Shown here: positions 10,874 through 22,352 of the stretch, in pieces
How the letters are laid out: every line of letters starts with the position of its first letter
How positions within the stretch are numbered: position 1 is the first letter of the stretch
The notes under the pieces: model-generated
Told to the model about the DNA's origin: nothing
The model's input: only the letters and a program-made list of their open reading frames with translations
Databases searched by the model: none
Made by a program: the position numbers and the translations under genes
Source: Amorphophallus konjac
Lineage: Eukaryota; Streptophyta; Magnoliopsida; Alismatales; Araceae
Reading direction: 5' to 3'
Assembly: GCA_022559845.1 (NCBI GenBank)
Contig: CM040121.1
Coordinates: 343,578,243-343,642,242 of the forward strand
DNA: 64,000 nt

Positions 10874-12626
10874 TGATAAGTGTCCATTTCTTATGACAAT
10901 TCATTGCATGTACACCATTTTATGTGCATATAATTAGGTAATTATGCATATTTCATAGTTAACCTCAACTCCGTATTTAAATTGGAGCTTTCACGCAAAT
11001 TGATTAATTCGATTATCTTATTTAATAATAAATTAAAGTTGAGGGTCATGAGCATTAATTCTCCATTATCTAATCATGAGCATTTGAGATTTATGTGCAC
11101 AATATGGTAATTTTTATGGACTAAAGTGTAATTATGTGTGTGTAGGACACCGAAGGTAATTACAAAAGAAGCTGGGGGCAAAACTGTCACCACTAGTTTG
11201 ACCAAGTCAAAAGCACATATTTTGATTGGAGGGAATAGAAATTTTAAAAGTTTAAAATTGAGGAAAAGAAACACATATTTCGGTTGGAGGGAAAATTGAA
11301 TTCAAAGTTTGAAATAAAGGTGAGACATGATGAGCCTTGGGAAAGGGGGTGCCCAAAGTCCAAGAAAGGGGGTGCCCACCTACTTTTCCTCTTCCCCATG
11401 CATCATATTTCACTTAAATTTCAGCCATCCATCTCCTTTCGATGCAATCTCTACCCTTCATCTACCCAACTTTCCCTATAAATAGCCCATGACAAGGAGG
11501 AGAAGGGGGTCCTTCTTTTGACAATTTTTTCTCTCCCTCTTTCTCTCTCTCATCTTAGGCCTCCGAGTTCTCCCAATTACGTTCGTTTTCAGTTGATGCA
11601 CTCTTCATAAACGTTCTTTGTTTTCAAGTTCTCTACAACTTCTTCTTCTGCATCATCTTCTAATTCCTTCTGGTGTGCAAGGTATTTTGTGATTTTTACT
11701 GTTCTGTCCTGTGCATTTTCTTAAACTATGTTCTTCTCTGTTCTTCCCTATTTTTCTCCTTCCTACGTCCATCTTCTCCTCTTGCTGTCTTCATAAAAGT
11801 TCTTTGTTTTTACGTGTTCTACACTTTTTTCTTCTACATCATCCTCTAATGCTTTCTAGTTTTGAAGTTAGTTCCCGTTTTTCAACTTGCTGTCCTGTGA
11901 TTTTACTGTTCATCCGAGCAGATCACTTCCCTCCTTCCTCTGATTTCACCATCTTCCTTATATTTTCTCTCTCAATATCATTCATCAAAGTTCTTTATCT
12001 CTTCTTCCTCTTCAACTTCTTCTTCTTGGGCATCCCCTAATTCCTCTTAAATTCAAAGTTATTCACCCTCCAAAGGCAGCTTCAACGACAAAGGTGACTT
12101 CCTCCCAGTGTAGACGACATCTTCCGCAAGGTGGTTCATGATCCAAGGCCAAGAGAGGACGACGCCGTCATCACCATTGCTTCTACCATATTCACACCTC
12201 AGGCTCCTTTTATTTTTATTGCTTTAGTTTCATTTTACTTCATTGTAATCTCATCACATCTTTATTGTAAGCTTGTCTTGCACTTCATGTACTCGTTTCT
12301 TTATGTTAATGAAAGAAGTGTTCATTTGATCTAGAGCTTGTTCATCTTCCCTCTCTTCCTCCTTCTACTACCTCTTCTTCTCAATGTTATGCAATTATTT
12401 TCTATGGCATTGGCTCATAGTCATAGGTGTTTTTAATTAAGTGTTTGGTTCATTCATCATTTCACTATTGTCTTTAAGCAAAGTAAAATCACAAGTATTT
12501 TTCAAAGGACTCTAATATTTTTAACTCTAAAAAATCTCTTCTTCCCTGTGGATTCGACCCTTCTTGCCACCATATTACGTCTTTCTTTCATCTAGTGCGA
12601 GTTGGAATTTTTAAGATTGATACGCG
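10874..12626 (+). repeat. Athila 3' LTR, 3' end truncated
   Basis: Begins tgataagtgtcc directly after the polypurine tract and matches the 5' LTR up to ...gattgatacgcg. The last about 30 bases of the 5' copy (2970-2999) are missing, and the sequence passes straight into the RNase H remnant. A small deletion at the insertion edge explains this and the loss of most of the target duplication. Confidence 0.88.
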
Positions 12627-12843
12627 ACCCATCATATAAAGCCCTTGCCTCTGCCACAAGACTATTCCCAATGCCATAGTGGAAAGCAAAGCCAACCATC
12701 CATTTACCATTTGAGTCTCTTACACAACCTCCACCACCACACCTACCAGGATTACCCTTGGATAGGACTGAGTCAATCGATACGGCTCTACCAGCTTCAG
12801 ATAGAAATTTTGACTGCCAGCCTTCTAATTTTAGCTGCACCCT
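12627..12843 (-). pseudogene. LINE-type RNase H, N-terminal half, internally deleted
   Basis: The minus frame contains KLEGWQSKFLSEAGR, the block conserved near the end of plant LINE reverse transcriptases. It passes with almost no spacer into KGNPGRCGGGGCVRD, the first strand of RNase H, and SLVAEARALYDG, which carries the conserved Glu. In complete LINEs these two blocks are separated by a cysteine-containing linker, so an internal deletion predates the Athila insertion. The C-terminal half is at 895-1219. Toward higher coordinates the sequence changes abruptly at 12844 into a solo LTR. Confidence 0.75.
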
Positions 12844-13157
12844 TGTTAGGAAATGCAATACCTTCAGAGATGGACAACCAGCAGAGGAGGAAGAAGAAAG
12901 GAGAAAGAAAAGATCAATAACAAGAACACACAGGGATTTTTTACGTGGTTCGGAGGCAAGATGCCTTCCTACATCCACGGCCGCAGCAGTAATCCACTAA
13001 TAATCAGACGGCTCCATTACAATACAAAGAGAGAGTTCACCCTTTTATACTAGGAGATTAGGGCGTCATTAGTCAGAGATTAAGGATAACAATGCCCCTG
13101 ACTAAACATAAATCCTCTTCCGGGGTACATTAGACGTGCATGCTGATCATTCCAACA
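12844..13157 (-). mobile_element. Solo LTR, Ty1/copia type, 314 bp
   Basis: Read on the minus strand it starts TGTTGGAATGATCAGC and ends TTTCCTAACA, the TGTTG...AACA termini common in plant copia LTRs. TATAAAAGG (plus 13041-13049) lies in the middle, and a GAACCACGTAAA motif, common near the end of such LTRs, lies downstream. There is no internal domain and no second LTR. Flanking pentamers (12839-12843 and 13158-13162) do not match, so this is not a simple insertion with target duplication. Its outer edge abuts the satellite, and about 18 bases of that edge resemble the satellite monomer. Confidence 0.7.
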
Positions 13158-16100
13158 CGAATACCGGTTAGGAAATTTGTTTAAATGAACTGCCAAGTCG
13201 GGTCCGGGGGTCTAAAACCTAAAATACCGGTCGGATGGCCGTGCCGATCATTCCAACACGACCTGGGAGATGATAGTGACTTTTCAGAACTGACGGAATC
13301 CAAATCGGATGCCTGCTTTGAGCTCGGCGCTCAAACGTTCATTTTCAAAATACACTTAGTTTAAATGAACTGCCAGGTCGGGTCCGGGGGTCTAAAACCT
13401 AAAATACCAGTCGGATGGCCATGCCGATCATTCCAACATGACCTTGAAGATGAAAGTGACTTGTCAGAACTGACGGAATCCAAATCGGATACCCGGTTTG
13501 AGCTCGGCGCTCAAAAGTTCATTTTCTAAATACACTTTGTTTAAATGAACTGCCAAGTCGGGTCCGGGGGTCTAAAACCTGAAATACCAGTCGGATGGCT
13601 GTGCCGATCATTCCAACACGACCTGGGAGATAAAAGTGACTTATCAGAACTGACGGAATCTAAATCGGATGCTCGGTTTGAGCTCGGCGCTCAAAAGTTC
13701 ATTTTCTAAATACACTTTGTTTAAATGAACTGCCAAGTCGGGTCTGGGTATCTAAAATCGGAAATACCGGTCGGATGGCCATGCCAATCATTCCAACACA
13801 ACTTGGGAGATGAAAGTGACATGTCAGAACTGACGGAATCCAAATCGGATGCCCGGTTTGAGCTCGGCGCTCAAACGTTCATTTTCAAAATACACTTAAT
13901 TTAAATGAACTGCCAGGTCGGGTCCGGGGCTCTAAAACTTGAAATATCGGTCGGATGGCTATGCTGATCATTCCAACACGACCTGGGAGATGAAAGTGAC
14001 TTGTCAGAACTGACGAATCCAAATCGGATGCCCGGTTTGAGCTCGGCGCTCAAAAGTTCATTTTCTAAATATAATTTGTTTAAATGAACTGCCAAGTCGA
14101 GTCCGGGGGTCTAAAACTTGAAATACTGATCTGATGGCCGTGCCGATCATTCCAACATGACCTGGGAGATGATAGTGACTTGTCAGAACTGATGAAATCC
14201 AAATCGGATGCCCGGTTTGAGCTCGGCGCTCAAACGTTCATTTTCAAAATACACTTAGTTTAAATGAACTGCCAGGTCAGGTCCGGGGGTCTAAAACCTG
14301 AAATACCGATCGGATGGCCATGCCGATCATTCCAACACGACCTGGGAGATAAAAGTGACTTGTCAGAACTGACGGAATCCAAATCGGATGCTCGGTTTGA
14401 GCTCGGCGCTCAAAAGTTCATTTTCTAAATACAATTTGTTTAAATGAACTGCCAAGTCAGGTCTGGGGGGCTAAAACCTAAAATATCGGTCAGATGGCCA
14501 TGCTGATCATTCCAACACGACCTGGGAGATGAAAGTGACTTGTCAGAACTGACGGAATCTAAATCGGATGCCCGGTTTGAGCTCGGCGCTCAAAAGTTCA
14601 TTTTCAAAATACACTTAGTTTAAATGAACTGCCAAGTCGGGTCTGGGGGTCTAAAACTTGAAATACTGGTCGGATGGCCATGCCGATCATTCCAACATGA
14701 CTTAGGAGATGAAAGTGACATGTTAGAACTGACAGAATCCAAATCGGATGCCCGGTTTGAGCTCGGCGCGAAAACGTTCATTTTCAAAATACACGTAGTT
14801 TAAATGAACTGCCAGGTCGGGTCCGGGGGTCTAAATCCTGAAATACTGGTCAGATGGTCATGCCGATCATTCCAACACGACCTGGGAGATGAAAGTGACT
14901 TGTCAGAACTGACGGAATCCAAATCGGATGCCCCGTTTGAGCTCGGCGCTCAAAAGTTCATTTTCTAAATACACTTAGTTTAAATGAACTGCCAAATCAG
15001 GTCCGGGGGTCTAAAACCTGAAATACCGATCGGATGGCCCTGCTGATCATTCCAACACGATCTGGGAGATGAAAGTGACTTGTCAGAACTGACGGAATCT
15101 AAATCAGATGCCCGGTTTGAGCTCGGCGCTCAAACGTTCATTTTCAAAATACACTTAGTTTAAATGAACTGCCAGGTCGGTTCCGGGGGTCTAAAACCTA
15201 AAATACCAGTTGGATGGAAGTGCCGATCGTTCCAACATGACCTGGGAGATAATAGTGACTTTTTAGAACTGACGGAATCCAAATCGGATGCCCGGTTTGA
15301 GCTCGGCGCTCAAAAGTTCATTTTCTAACTACACTTTGTTTAAATGAAGTGCCAGGTCGGGTCCGGGGGTCTAAAACCTGAAATACCGATCGGATGGCCA
15401 TGCCGATCGATCCAACACGACATGGGAGATGAAAGTGACTTGTCAGAACTGGCGGAATCTAAATCAGATGCCCGGTTTGAGCTCGGCGCTCAAAAGTTCT
15501 TTTTCTAAATACACTTAGTTTAAATGAACTGCCAAATCGGGTCCGGGGGTCTAAAACCTAAAATACCGGTCGGATGGCCATGCCGATCATTCCAACACGA
15601 CCTGGGAGATGAAAGTGACTTGTCAGAACTGACGGAATACAAATCGGATGCCCGGTTTGACCTCGGCGCTCAAAAGTTCATTTTCAAAATACACTTAGTT
15701 TAAGTGACCTGTCAAGTCGGGTCTGGGGGTCCAAAATTTAAAATACCGGTCGGATGGCCGTGCCAATTGTTCCAACACGACCTGGGAGATGAAAGTGACT
15801 TTTCGGAACTAACGGAATCCAAATCGGATGCCCGGTTTGAGCTTTGCGCTCAAACGTTTATTTTTAAAATACACTTAGTTTAAATGAACTGTCAGGTCGG
15901 GTCCGGGGGTCTAAAACCTGAAATACCACTTGGATGGCTATGCCGATCATTCCAACACGACCTGGGAGAAGAAAGTGACTTGTCAGAGTTGACGGAATCC
16001 AAATCGGATGCCCGGTTTGAGCTCGGCGCTCAAACGTTCATTTTCAAAATACACTTAGTTTAAATGAACTGCCAGGTCCGGTTCGGGGGTCTAAAACCTG

Positions 16101-19100
16101 AAATATCGGTCGGATGGCCATGCCGATCATTCCAACACGACCTGGTTGATGAAAGTGACTTATCAGAACTGACGGAATCCAAATCAGATGCCCGGTTTGA
16201 GCTCGGCGCTCAAACGTTCATTTTTAAAATACACTTAGTTTAAATGAACTGTCAGGTCGGGTCCGGGGGTCGAAATCCTGAAATATCGGTCGGATGGCCA
16301 TGCCGATCATTCCAACACGACCTGTGAGATGAAAGTGACTTGTCAGAACTGACGGAATCTAAATCGGATGCCCGGTTTGAGCTCGGCGCTCAAAAGTTCA
16401 TTTTCTAAATACACTTTGTTTAAATGAACTGCCAAGTCAGGTCCGGGGGTCTAAAACTTGAAATACCGGTCGGATGGCCATGCCGATCATTCCAACACGA
16501 CCTGGGAGATGAAAGTGACTTGTCAGAACTGACGGAATCCAAATCGGATGCCCGGTTTGAGCTTGGCGCTCAAATGTTCATTTTTAAAATACACTTAGTT
16601 TAAGTGACCTGTCAAGTCGGGTCCGGGGGTCTAAAACCTGAATTACCAATCGGATGGCCGTGCCGATTGTTCCAACACGACCTGGGAGATGAAAGTGACT
16701 TGTCGGAACTAACGGAATCCAAATCGAATGCTCGGTTTGAGCCCGGCACTCAAAAGTTCATTTTCTAAATACACTTAGTTTAAATGAACTGCCAAATCGG
16801 GTCCGGGGGTCTAAAACGTGAAATACCGGTCGGATGGCTGTGCTAATCATTCCAACACGACCTGGGAGATGAAAGTGACTTGTCAGAACTGACGGAATCC
16901 AAATCGGATGCCCGGTTTGAGCTCGGCGCTCAAAAGTTAAATTTCAAAATACACTTAGTTTAAATGAACTGCCAAGTCGGGTCCGGGGGTGTAAAACTTG
17001 AAATACCGATCGGATGGCCATGCCGATCATTCCAACACGACTTGGGAGATGAAAGTGACTTGTCAGAACTGACAGAATCCAAATCGGATGCCCGGTTTGA
17101 GCTCGGCGCGAAAACGTTCATTTTCAAAATACACTTAGTTTAAATGAACTGCCAGGTCGGGTCCGGGGGTCTAAAATCTAAAATACCGGTCAGATGGTCA
17201 TGCCGATTATTCTAACATGACCTGAGAGATGAAAGTGACATGTCAGAACTGACGGAATCAAAATCGGATGCCCCGTTTGAGCTCTGCGCTCAAAAGTTCA
17301 TTTTCTAAATACACTTAGTTTAAATGAACTGCCAAATCAGGTCCGGGGGTCTAAAACCTGAAATACCGATCGGATGGCCCAGCTGATCATTCCAACACGA
17401 CCTGGGAGATGAAAGTGACTTGTCAAAACTGACGGAATCTAAATCAGATGCCCGGTTTGAGCTCGGCGCTCAAACGTTCATTTTTAAAATACACTTAGTT
17501 TAAATGAACTGCCAGGTCGGTTCTGAGGGTCTAAAACCTGAAATACCAGTCGGATGGAAGTGCCAATCATTCCAACACGATCTGGGAGATAATCGTGACT
17601 TTTTAGAACCGACGGAATCCAAATCGGATGCCCGGTTTGAGCTCGGCGCTCAAAAGTTCATTTTCTAATTACACTTTGTTTAAATGAAGTGCCAGGTCAG
17701 GTCCGGGGGTCTAAAACCTGAAATACCAGTCGGATGGCCGTGCCGATCGATCCAACACGACATGGTAGATGAAAGTGACTTGTCAGAACTGGCGGAATCC
17801 AAATCGGATGCCCGGTTTGAGCTCGGCGCTCAAAAGTTCTTTTTCTAAATACACTTAGTTTAAATGAACTGCCAAATCGGGTCCGGGGGTCTAAAACTTA
17901 AAATACCGATCGGATGGCCATGTCGATCATTCCAACACGACCTGGGAGATGAAAGTGACTTGTCAGAACTGACGGAATCTAAATCGGATGCCCGGTTTGA
18001 CCTCGGCGCTCAAAAGTTCATTTTCAAAATACACTTAGTTTAAGTGACCTGTCAAGTCGGGTCCAGCAGTCCAAACCTTAAAATACCAGTCGAATGGCCG
18101 TGCTGATTGTTCCAACACGACCTGGGAGATGAAAGTGACTTGTCGGAACTGACGGAATCCAAATCGGATGCCTGGTTTGAGCTTGGCGCTCAAACGTTCA
18201 TTTTTAAAATACACTTAGTTTAAATGAACTGCCAGGTCGGGTCCGGGGGTCTAAAACCTGAAATACCGCTCGGATGGCTATGCCGATCATTCCAACACGA
18301 CCTGGGAGATGAAAGTGACGTGTCAGAGCTCACGGAATCCAAATCGGATGCCCGGTTTGAGCTCAGCGCTCAAACGTTCATTTTCAAAATACACTTAGTT
18401 TAAATGAACTGCCAGGTCCGATTCGGGGGTCTAAAACGTGAAATACCAGTCGGATGGCCATGCCGATCATTCCAACACGACCTGGGAGATGAAAGTGACT
18501 TGTCAGAACTGACGGAATCTAAATCAGATGCCCGGTCTGAGCTCGGCGCTCAAACGTTCATTTTCAAAATACACTTAGTTTAAATGAACTGTCAGGTCGG
18601 GTCCGGGGGTCTAAATCCTAAAATATCGGTCGGATGGCCATGCCGATCATTCCAACACGATCTGTGAGATGAAAGTGACTTGTCAAAACTGACGGAATCC
18701 AAATCGGATGCCCGGTTTGAGCTCGGCGCTCAAAAGTTCATTTTCTAAATACACTTTGTTTAAATGAACTGCCAAGTCAGGTCCGGGGGTCTAAAACTTG
18801 AAATACCGGTCGGATGGCCATGCCAATCATTCCAACATGACTTGGGAGATGATAGTGACTTGTCAGTACTGACGCAATCCAAATCGGATGCCTGGTTTGA
18901 GCTCGGCGCTCAAAGGTTCATTTTTAAAATACACTTAGTTTAAATGAACTGTCAGGTCAGGTCTGGGAGTCTAAAACTTGAAATACCGGTCGGATGGCCG
19001 TGTCGATTGTTCCAACACGACCTCGGAGATGAAAGTAACTTTTCAGAACAGACGAAATCTAAATCGGATGCTCGGTTTGAGCTCGGCGCTTAAAAGTTCA

Positions 19101-19313
19101 TTTTCTTATTACACTTTGTTTAAATGAACTGCCAAGTTGGGTCCGGGCGTCTAAAACCTGAAATATTAGTTGGATGGATGTGCCCATCATTCTAACATGA
19201 CCTGGGAGATGAAAGTGACTTGTCAGAACTGACGGAATCCAAATCGGATGCCCGGTTTGAGCTCGACGCTCAAAAGTTCATTTTCTAAATACACTTAGTT
19301 TAAATGAACTGCC
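13158..19313. repeat. 180-bp satellite array, about 34 monomers
   Basis: The unit gtttaaatgaactgcc...cggtttgagctcggcgctcaaa recurs every 180 bases (one copy is 179). The motif ttaaatgaac is at 13181 and for the last time at about 19300, giving 34 periods. Monomers differ by point changes, and two broad subtypes alternate irregularly (caaaagttcattttct versus caaacgttcattttca). Diagnostic variants recur at exactly 2,340 bp, that is 13 monomers (see findings). No ORF is conserved. The array is bounded on the left by a solo LTR with a rearranged edge and on the right by the outer Tat LTR inserted in a monomer. The monomer length is typical of plant centromeric and subtelomeric satellites. Confidence 0.97.
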
Positions 19314-19964
19314 TGTTGACACCCGTTTTATACCCAATAAGTCGGGTCATCTCCTTATTTCATTCTATATGATGCTCCGAGTTGTTCACTCTTCATTGAG
19401 TCTCTTGATCAGTTGAGGCCTATTTCTTGGGTCGTAATTCCTAGATTAAAGATTGGCTCCTGGTGGCGTTTCGTTGGCAACAGCTTAGCAACCCTTCATT
19501 GCTATTCTTGAAACTCAATGGTAATAATGGTTCGAACCAGGTGCGTTGTTTCATTATAACGCATGGGGCCTGGACCGTTACTCTTTGAAGAGTCCTGAGG
19601 CTTAAGGCCTCGTTTTCAGAGCCTATCCTTTTTGATTACACATTGGTAATAACGGTCTGTCGTGCAGCCGTTGTTTCATTCTGACGCCCTATGCCTTGGC
19701 CGTTGCTTCCTTGCAGAGTCCAACTTGTTGGGTCTTCTTCCCGTTGATCTTATCTTTTAGGGATAAGGTTGAGAGTAACGGATGTTCCTTGGAGCGTTAT
19801 TTCCAAGTGGCGGTCTGTCGTGCAGCCGTTACTTCCTTCAGAGAGTCCTGGCAGTTCAGGCCTTTTCTCTGCTACTCCGTGGCCGAAGATAAAGGTTTGG
19901 ATTGACGATATCTCTTTCAAATCTGATCCTCAGGACCTTCCGTTCGATTCTATGGACTCTTGGT
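19314..19964 (+). repeat. Outer Tat 5' LTR, first part
   Basis: Opens with TGTTGACACCC, usual for Tat LTRs, and shares the terminal inverted hexamer TGTTGA/TCAACA with the LTR end at 29716. It holds several copies of the AACGGYC...GRCCGTT microrepeat (19519-19850). The copia element interrupts it at 19965, and it resumes at 28618. Confidence 0.85.
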
Positions 19965-21149
19965 TGTTGTGCCCCCTAGGCACAAGCATGTGCTATGCTG
20001 ATTTGATGATAGCAATGCTGTTTTGTTTTGATGATAGCAACACAATGAGTGTTTTGATGACATTGTGCTTTGATGATAGCTTCATGATGGTGATTTGTAT
20101 ATCATCTGGAGAATGCATGTGTATGACTGATATATTGTTTGTGTTAGACTTCTGGTATGTGCATAGTCTATACATTGCATCGTGGGGTTTATGCTCTAAG
20201 TCTATACACTGCATAGCAAGCTCAAAGTCGATACATTGAGCGTCTCATGCATCATTCGTCTAAGTCCATACATTGGACTGTAGTATGCATTTGGCGAAGG
20301 CATCGCAAGTCTAGACAGTGGACAGCGTCTCGTGCATATAGCAAGTCTAGACATTGCACTGTAGCATGCATTTCTTTAAAGTCTATACATCGGACTGGTC
20401 TGCATAGGCTAAGTGTATACATCGTCCAGTACAATCATGCACTGTTCATGAAGTTTGTACAGCCTTTTGCATTGGACTTAAAGTCTATACATTGCACTGT
20501 TCCTTTCGTCTTCGTGTCGTTCCCTTTATTGTGTCTTTGTGTCATTTACTGTTGTTCCTCGAGTCGTTTCCTTTGTCTCTGGTTTCACTGCTTCATCACG
20601 TGTCGTGATAGCCGTGTCTGTCTTCGTCTTCGTGTTGTTTTCAACTCGTGACGGTTTCTGTTATTTGTCTTCGTGTCGTGGTCAGCCCGTGTCGTTTCAC
20701 CTCGTGATGTTCTCACTTACTTCGTGTCGTTTCCGTATTATGTCTTCGTGTTGTTCTTCCTAGACCTCGTGTCGTTCGTATGTTGAAACCACACTTCGTG
20801 TTGGTTTCTATTTTGTCTCCATGTTGTTCTCGTGCCGTTCTCATTACTGGTTATTATATCATGTCGTTTTTACTTCGTGCTGTAGTCATCGTATGTATCT
20901 CGTGTCGTTCTTCTTTTTACCTCATGTTGTTTTATAACCTCACTTCGTGTCGTTCTCTTCGTTGTGTCTGTTCTGTCACAGTGTATCTCGTGTCATTCTT
21001 TCCTTACTTCGTGCTGTAGTCACCCTGTGTATCTCGTGTCGTTCTCAGTGCATCTAGTATTACTATTACATACCTCATGCAGCTTTAGTTCCTGTGGCCC
21101 TCAGTTTTAATGGGTTGTATCTCCTTGCAGATCCGAGGAAGAACATTTC

Positions 21150-21283
21150 CACGTGACTGGGTAGCACGTGATCCGAGGCTGAAGGACTGACAGAATGCTG
21201 ACACGTGGCCAAATATCTGGGCGGGAAATACGGAGGACACACACGCCCAGTGCTGCCCTCCTGCTGGCTGCTGCTATATATAT
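21150..21283 (+). promoter_or_regulatory. Core promoter of copia LTR: three G-boxes and TATA
   Basis: Three CACGTG palindromes (21150-21155, 21165-21170, 21202-21207) precede tatatatat (21275-21283). CACGTG is the G-box bound by plant bHLH and bZIP factors; with flanking ACGTGG it also fits ABA-responsive elements. The same arrangement is kept in the 3' LTR (about 27603-27735), so it is not an accident of one copy. Confidence 0.7.
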
Positions 21284-21598
21284 GAGCCTCCTTCCACAGA
21301 AGAAGGTTGATCGAGTTGGCGAGAAGAAAAGTCCATACAGAGAGCCACGATCCAGATAGAAAAAGAAAAGAGAAAGAAGAAGAGCAGAAGGAGAAGAAGA
21401 GAGGCAGAGAGCTCGAGAAGAGTGTGAAGAGAAGAAGAAGAGAGAGAGAGAGAAGGAGTTCGTTCCTCAGATCTTTGGTTCAAAATCAGATCTGAGGTTG
21501 CTCATTGTTAGAGCTATATTTTATGCTTGATTGTTTCAGCTTTCCGTTGCTGTCTTGTTCTGTCTTTTGTTTTCCATTTTACATTTCCTTTCAAGCTG

Positions 21599-21852
21599 TT
21601 AGTCAGCGGGTTGCAGAGGTGCTGCCTCTGGTCGGCTAAGCTGTATTGCCCAGCGGTTTGCAGTGGAGGATTCCACTGGACAGCAAGCTGTGTTGCTCAG
21701 CGGGCAGTGGAGGTTTCCACTGGACGGGTAAGCTGTAATCCCCAGCGGTTGCAGTGGTGGATTCCACTAGACGGCAAGCTGTGTTGCCCAGCGGTTGTTG
21801 GCAAGCTGTGTTGCCCAGCGGTTAGTGAAGCCACACTCGGGTTGAGTGTGGG
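21599..21852 (+). repeat. Hairpin-repeat array in copia LTR leader
   Basis: Units of about 45 bases beginning cagcgg and ending aagctgtgttgcc each contain an inverted repeat: CAGAGG/CCTCTG (21614-21630), CAGTGGA/TCCACTG (21661-21678), the same again (21705-21722), a weaker copy (21753-21768), and last CCACACTC/GAGTGTGG (21831-21851). The array lies about 300 bases after the TATA box, so it would be in the transcript leader. The 3' LTR has the same array (28061-28306) with one extra unit variant. Confidence 0.8.
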
Positions 21853-22157
21853 GTGGATGTAGGTCTGGAGGACCGAACCACCTAAAAACCCCTTGTGCAT
21901 TGTGGTTTGGTTTATCTTCTTTTGCTTCCGCTAGATGATTGCATAGGGGCGCTCTAAGCGTTTGGCTTCTGTTTGAGCAGAAGAGTTGATTAGTTTTCTT
22001 AGAATATTTTAATCTGTCAAGAGAGCGAAATTCCAGTTGAGCTTCAGATTGTCGAATATGTCTTGTTATTATTCTAGTTTTTAATTGGGTGAAGTTTTTT
22101 TTAAACGGGTTATATTCATTCACCCCCCCCTCTGAATACTGCACCGAACCCAACAAT

Positions 22158-22169
22158 TGGTATCAGAGC
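22158..22169 (+). other. Primer binding site, initiator Met tRNA
   Basis: tggtatcagagc, two bases after the LTR end, is the standard PBS complementary to the 3' end of plant initiator tRNA-Met, used by most Ty1/copia elements. Confidence 0.95.
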
Positions 22170-22352
22170 AGGTCTCTGACTGAACAGATCTAACAATCTG
22201 CAGAGGATCCTGCTAATTGTTGGTGCAGTTCAGAGTGGGTCTCTTTAAATCATGTTTTACTTCATTGACTTGTGCTTTATTTTGATCATCTGGTTTCAGT
22301 GCATTTCGTGTCATTTGTTTTACTGCGCTGAATCTGTTTGCCACTTGTTCAT

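Larger units (their letters stand above)
1220..12626 (+). mobile_element. Athila-like Ty3/gypsy LTR retrotransposon, degenerate
   Basis: Complete two-LTR structure: LTR 1220-2999, a TGGCGCC-type primer binding site, gag, protease, RT-RNase H and integrase in one frame to 9661, a G-rich polypurine tract, and LTR 10874-12626. The Athila assignment rests on the Gag sequence type, the D-L-G-A protease motif, the F-M-D-D reverse transcriptase and the PBS. The element sits inside a LINE-type RNase H. The 3' LTR lacks about 30 terminal bases, so the expected 5-bp duplication (ataac at 1215-1219) survives only as ac at 12627-12628. By eye the LTRs differ at roughly 4-5% of sites, making this visibly older than the elements nested at 39-60 kb. 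Confidence 0.93.
19965..22155 (+). repeat. Copia 5' LTR with three internal repeat arrays
   Basis: TGTTGTGCCCC...CCCAACA, 2,191 bp. Three arrays are visible in order: a degenerate 30-40-bp repeat built on aagtctatacattg (about 20155-20490), a 20-30-bp repeat built on cttcgtgtcgtt (about 20505-21050), and after the TATA box an array of about 45 bp units with hairpins (21599-21852). A GA-rich stretch (21340-21460) gives a spurious Lys/Glu-rich ORF. Confidence 0.9.

Noticed and set aside
13158..19313. CRISPR-like array
   Set aside because: Units are contiguous 180-mers without unique spacers; this is satellite DNA of a plant genome.
13158..19313. CENP-B-box-like motif in the satellite (around cgtgttggaatgatcgg)
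   Set aside because: It lacks the TTCG...A..CGGG spacing of the box; only the TTGGAA core resembles it.
21307..21495. Lys/Glu-rich ORF in the copia LTR (and at 27761-27955)
   Set aside because: A GA-rich leader tract just after the TATA box; low complexity and absent as a family.
22158..22169. tRNA gene fragment
   Set aside because: Matches to tRNA ends here and at 3005, 29727, 54180 and 59848 are primer binding sites next to LTRs; no tRNA genes were found.
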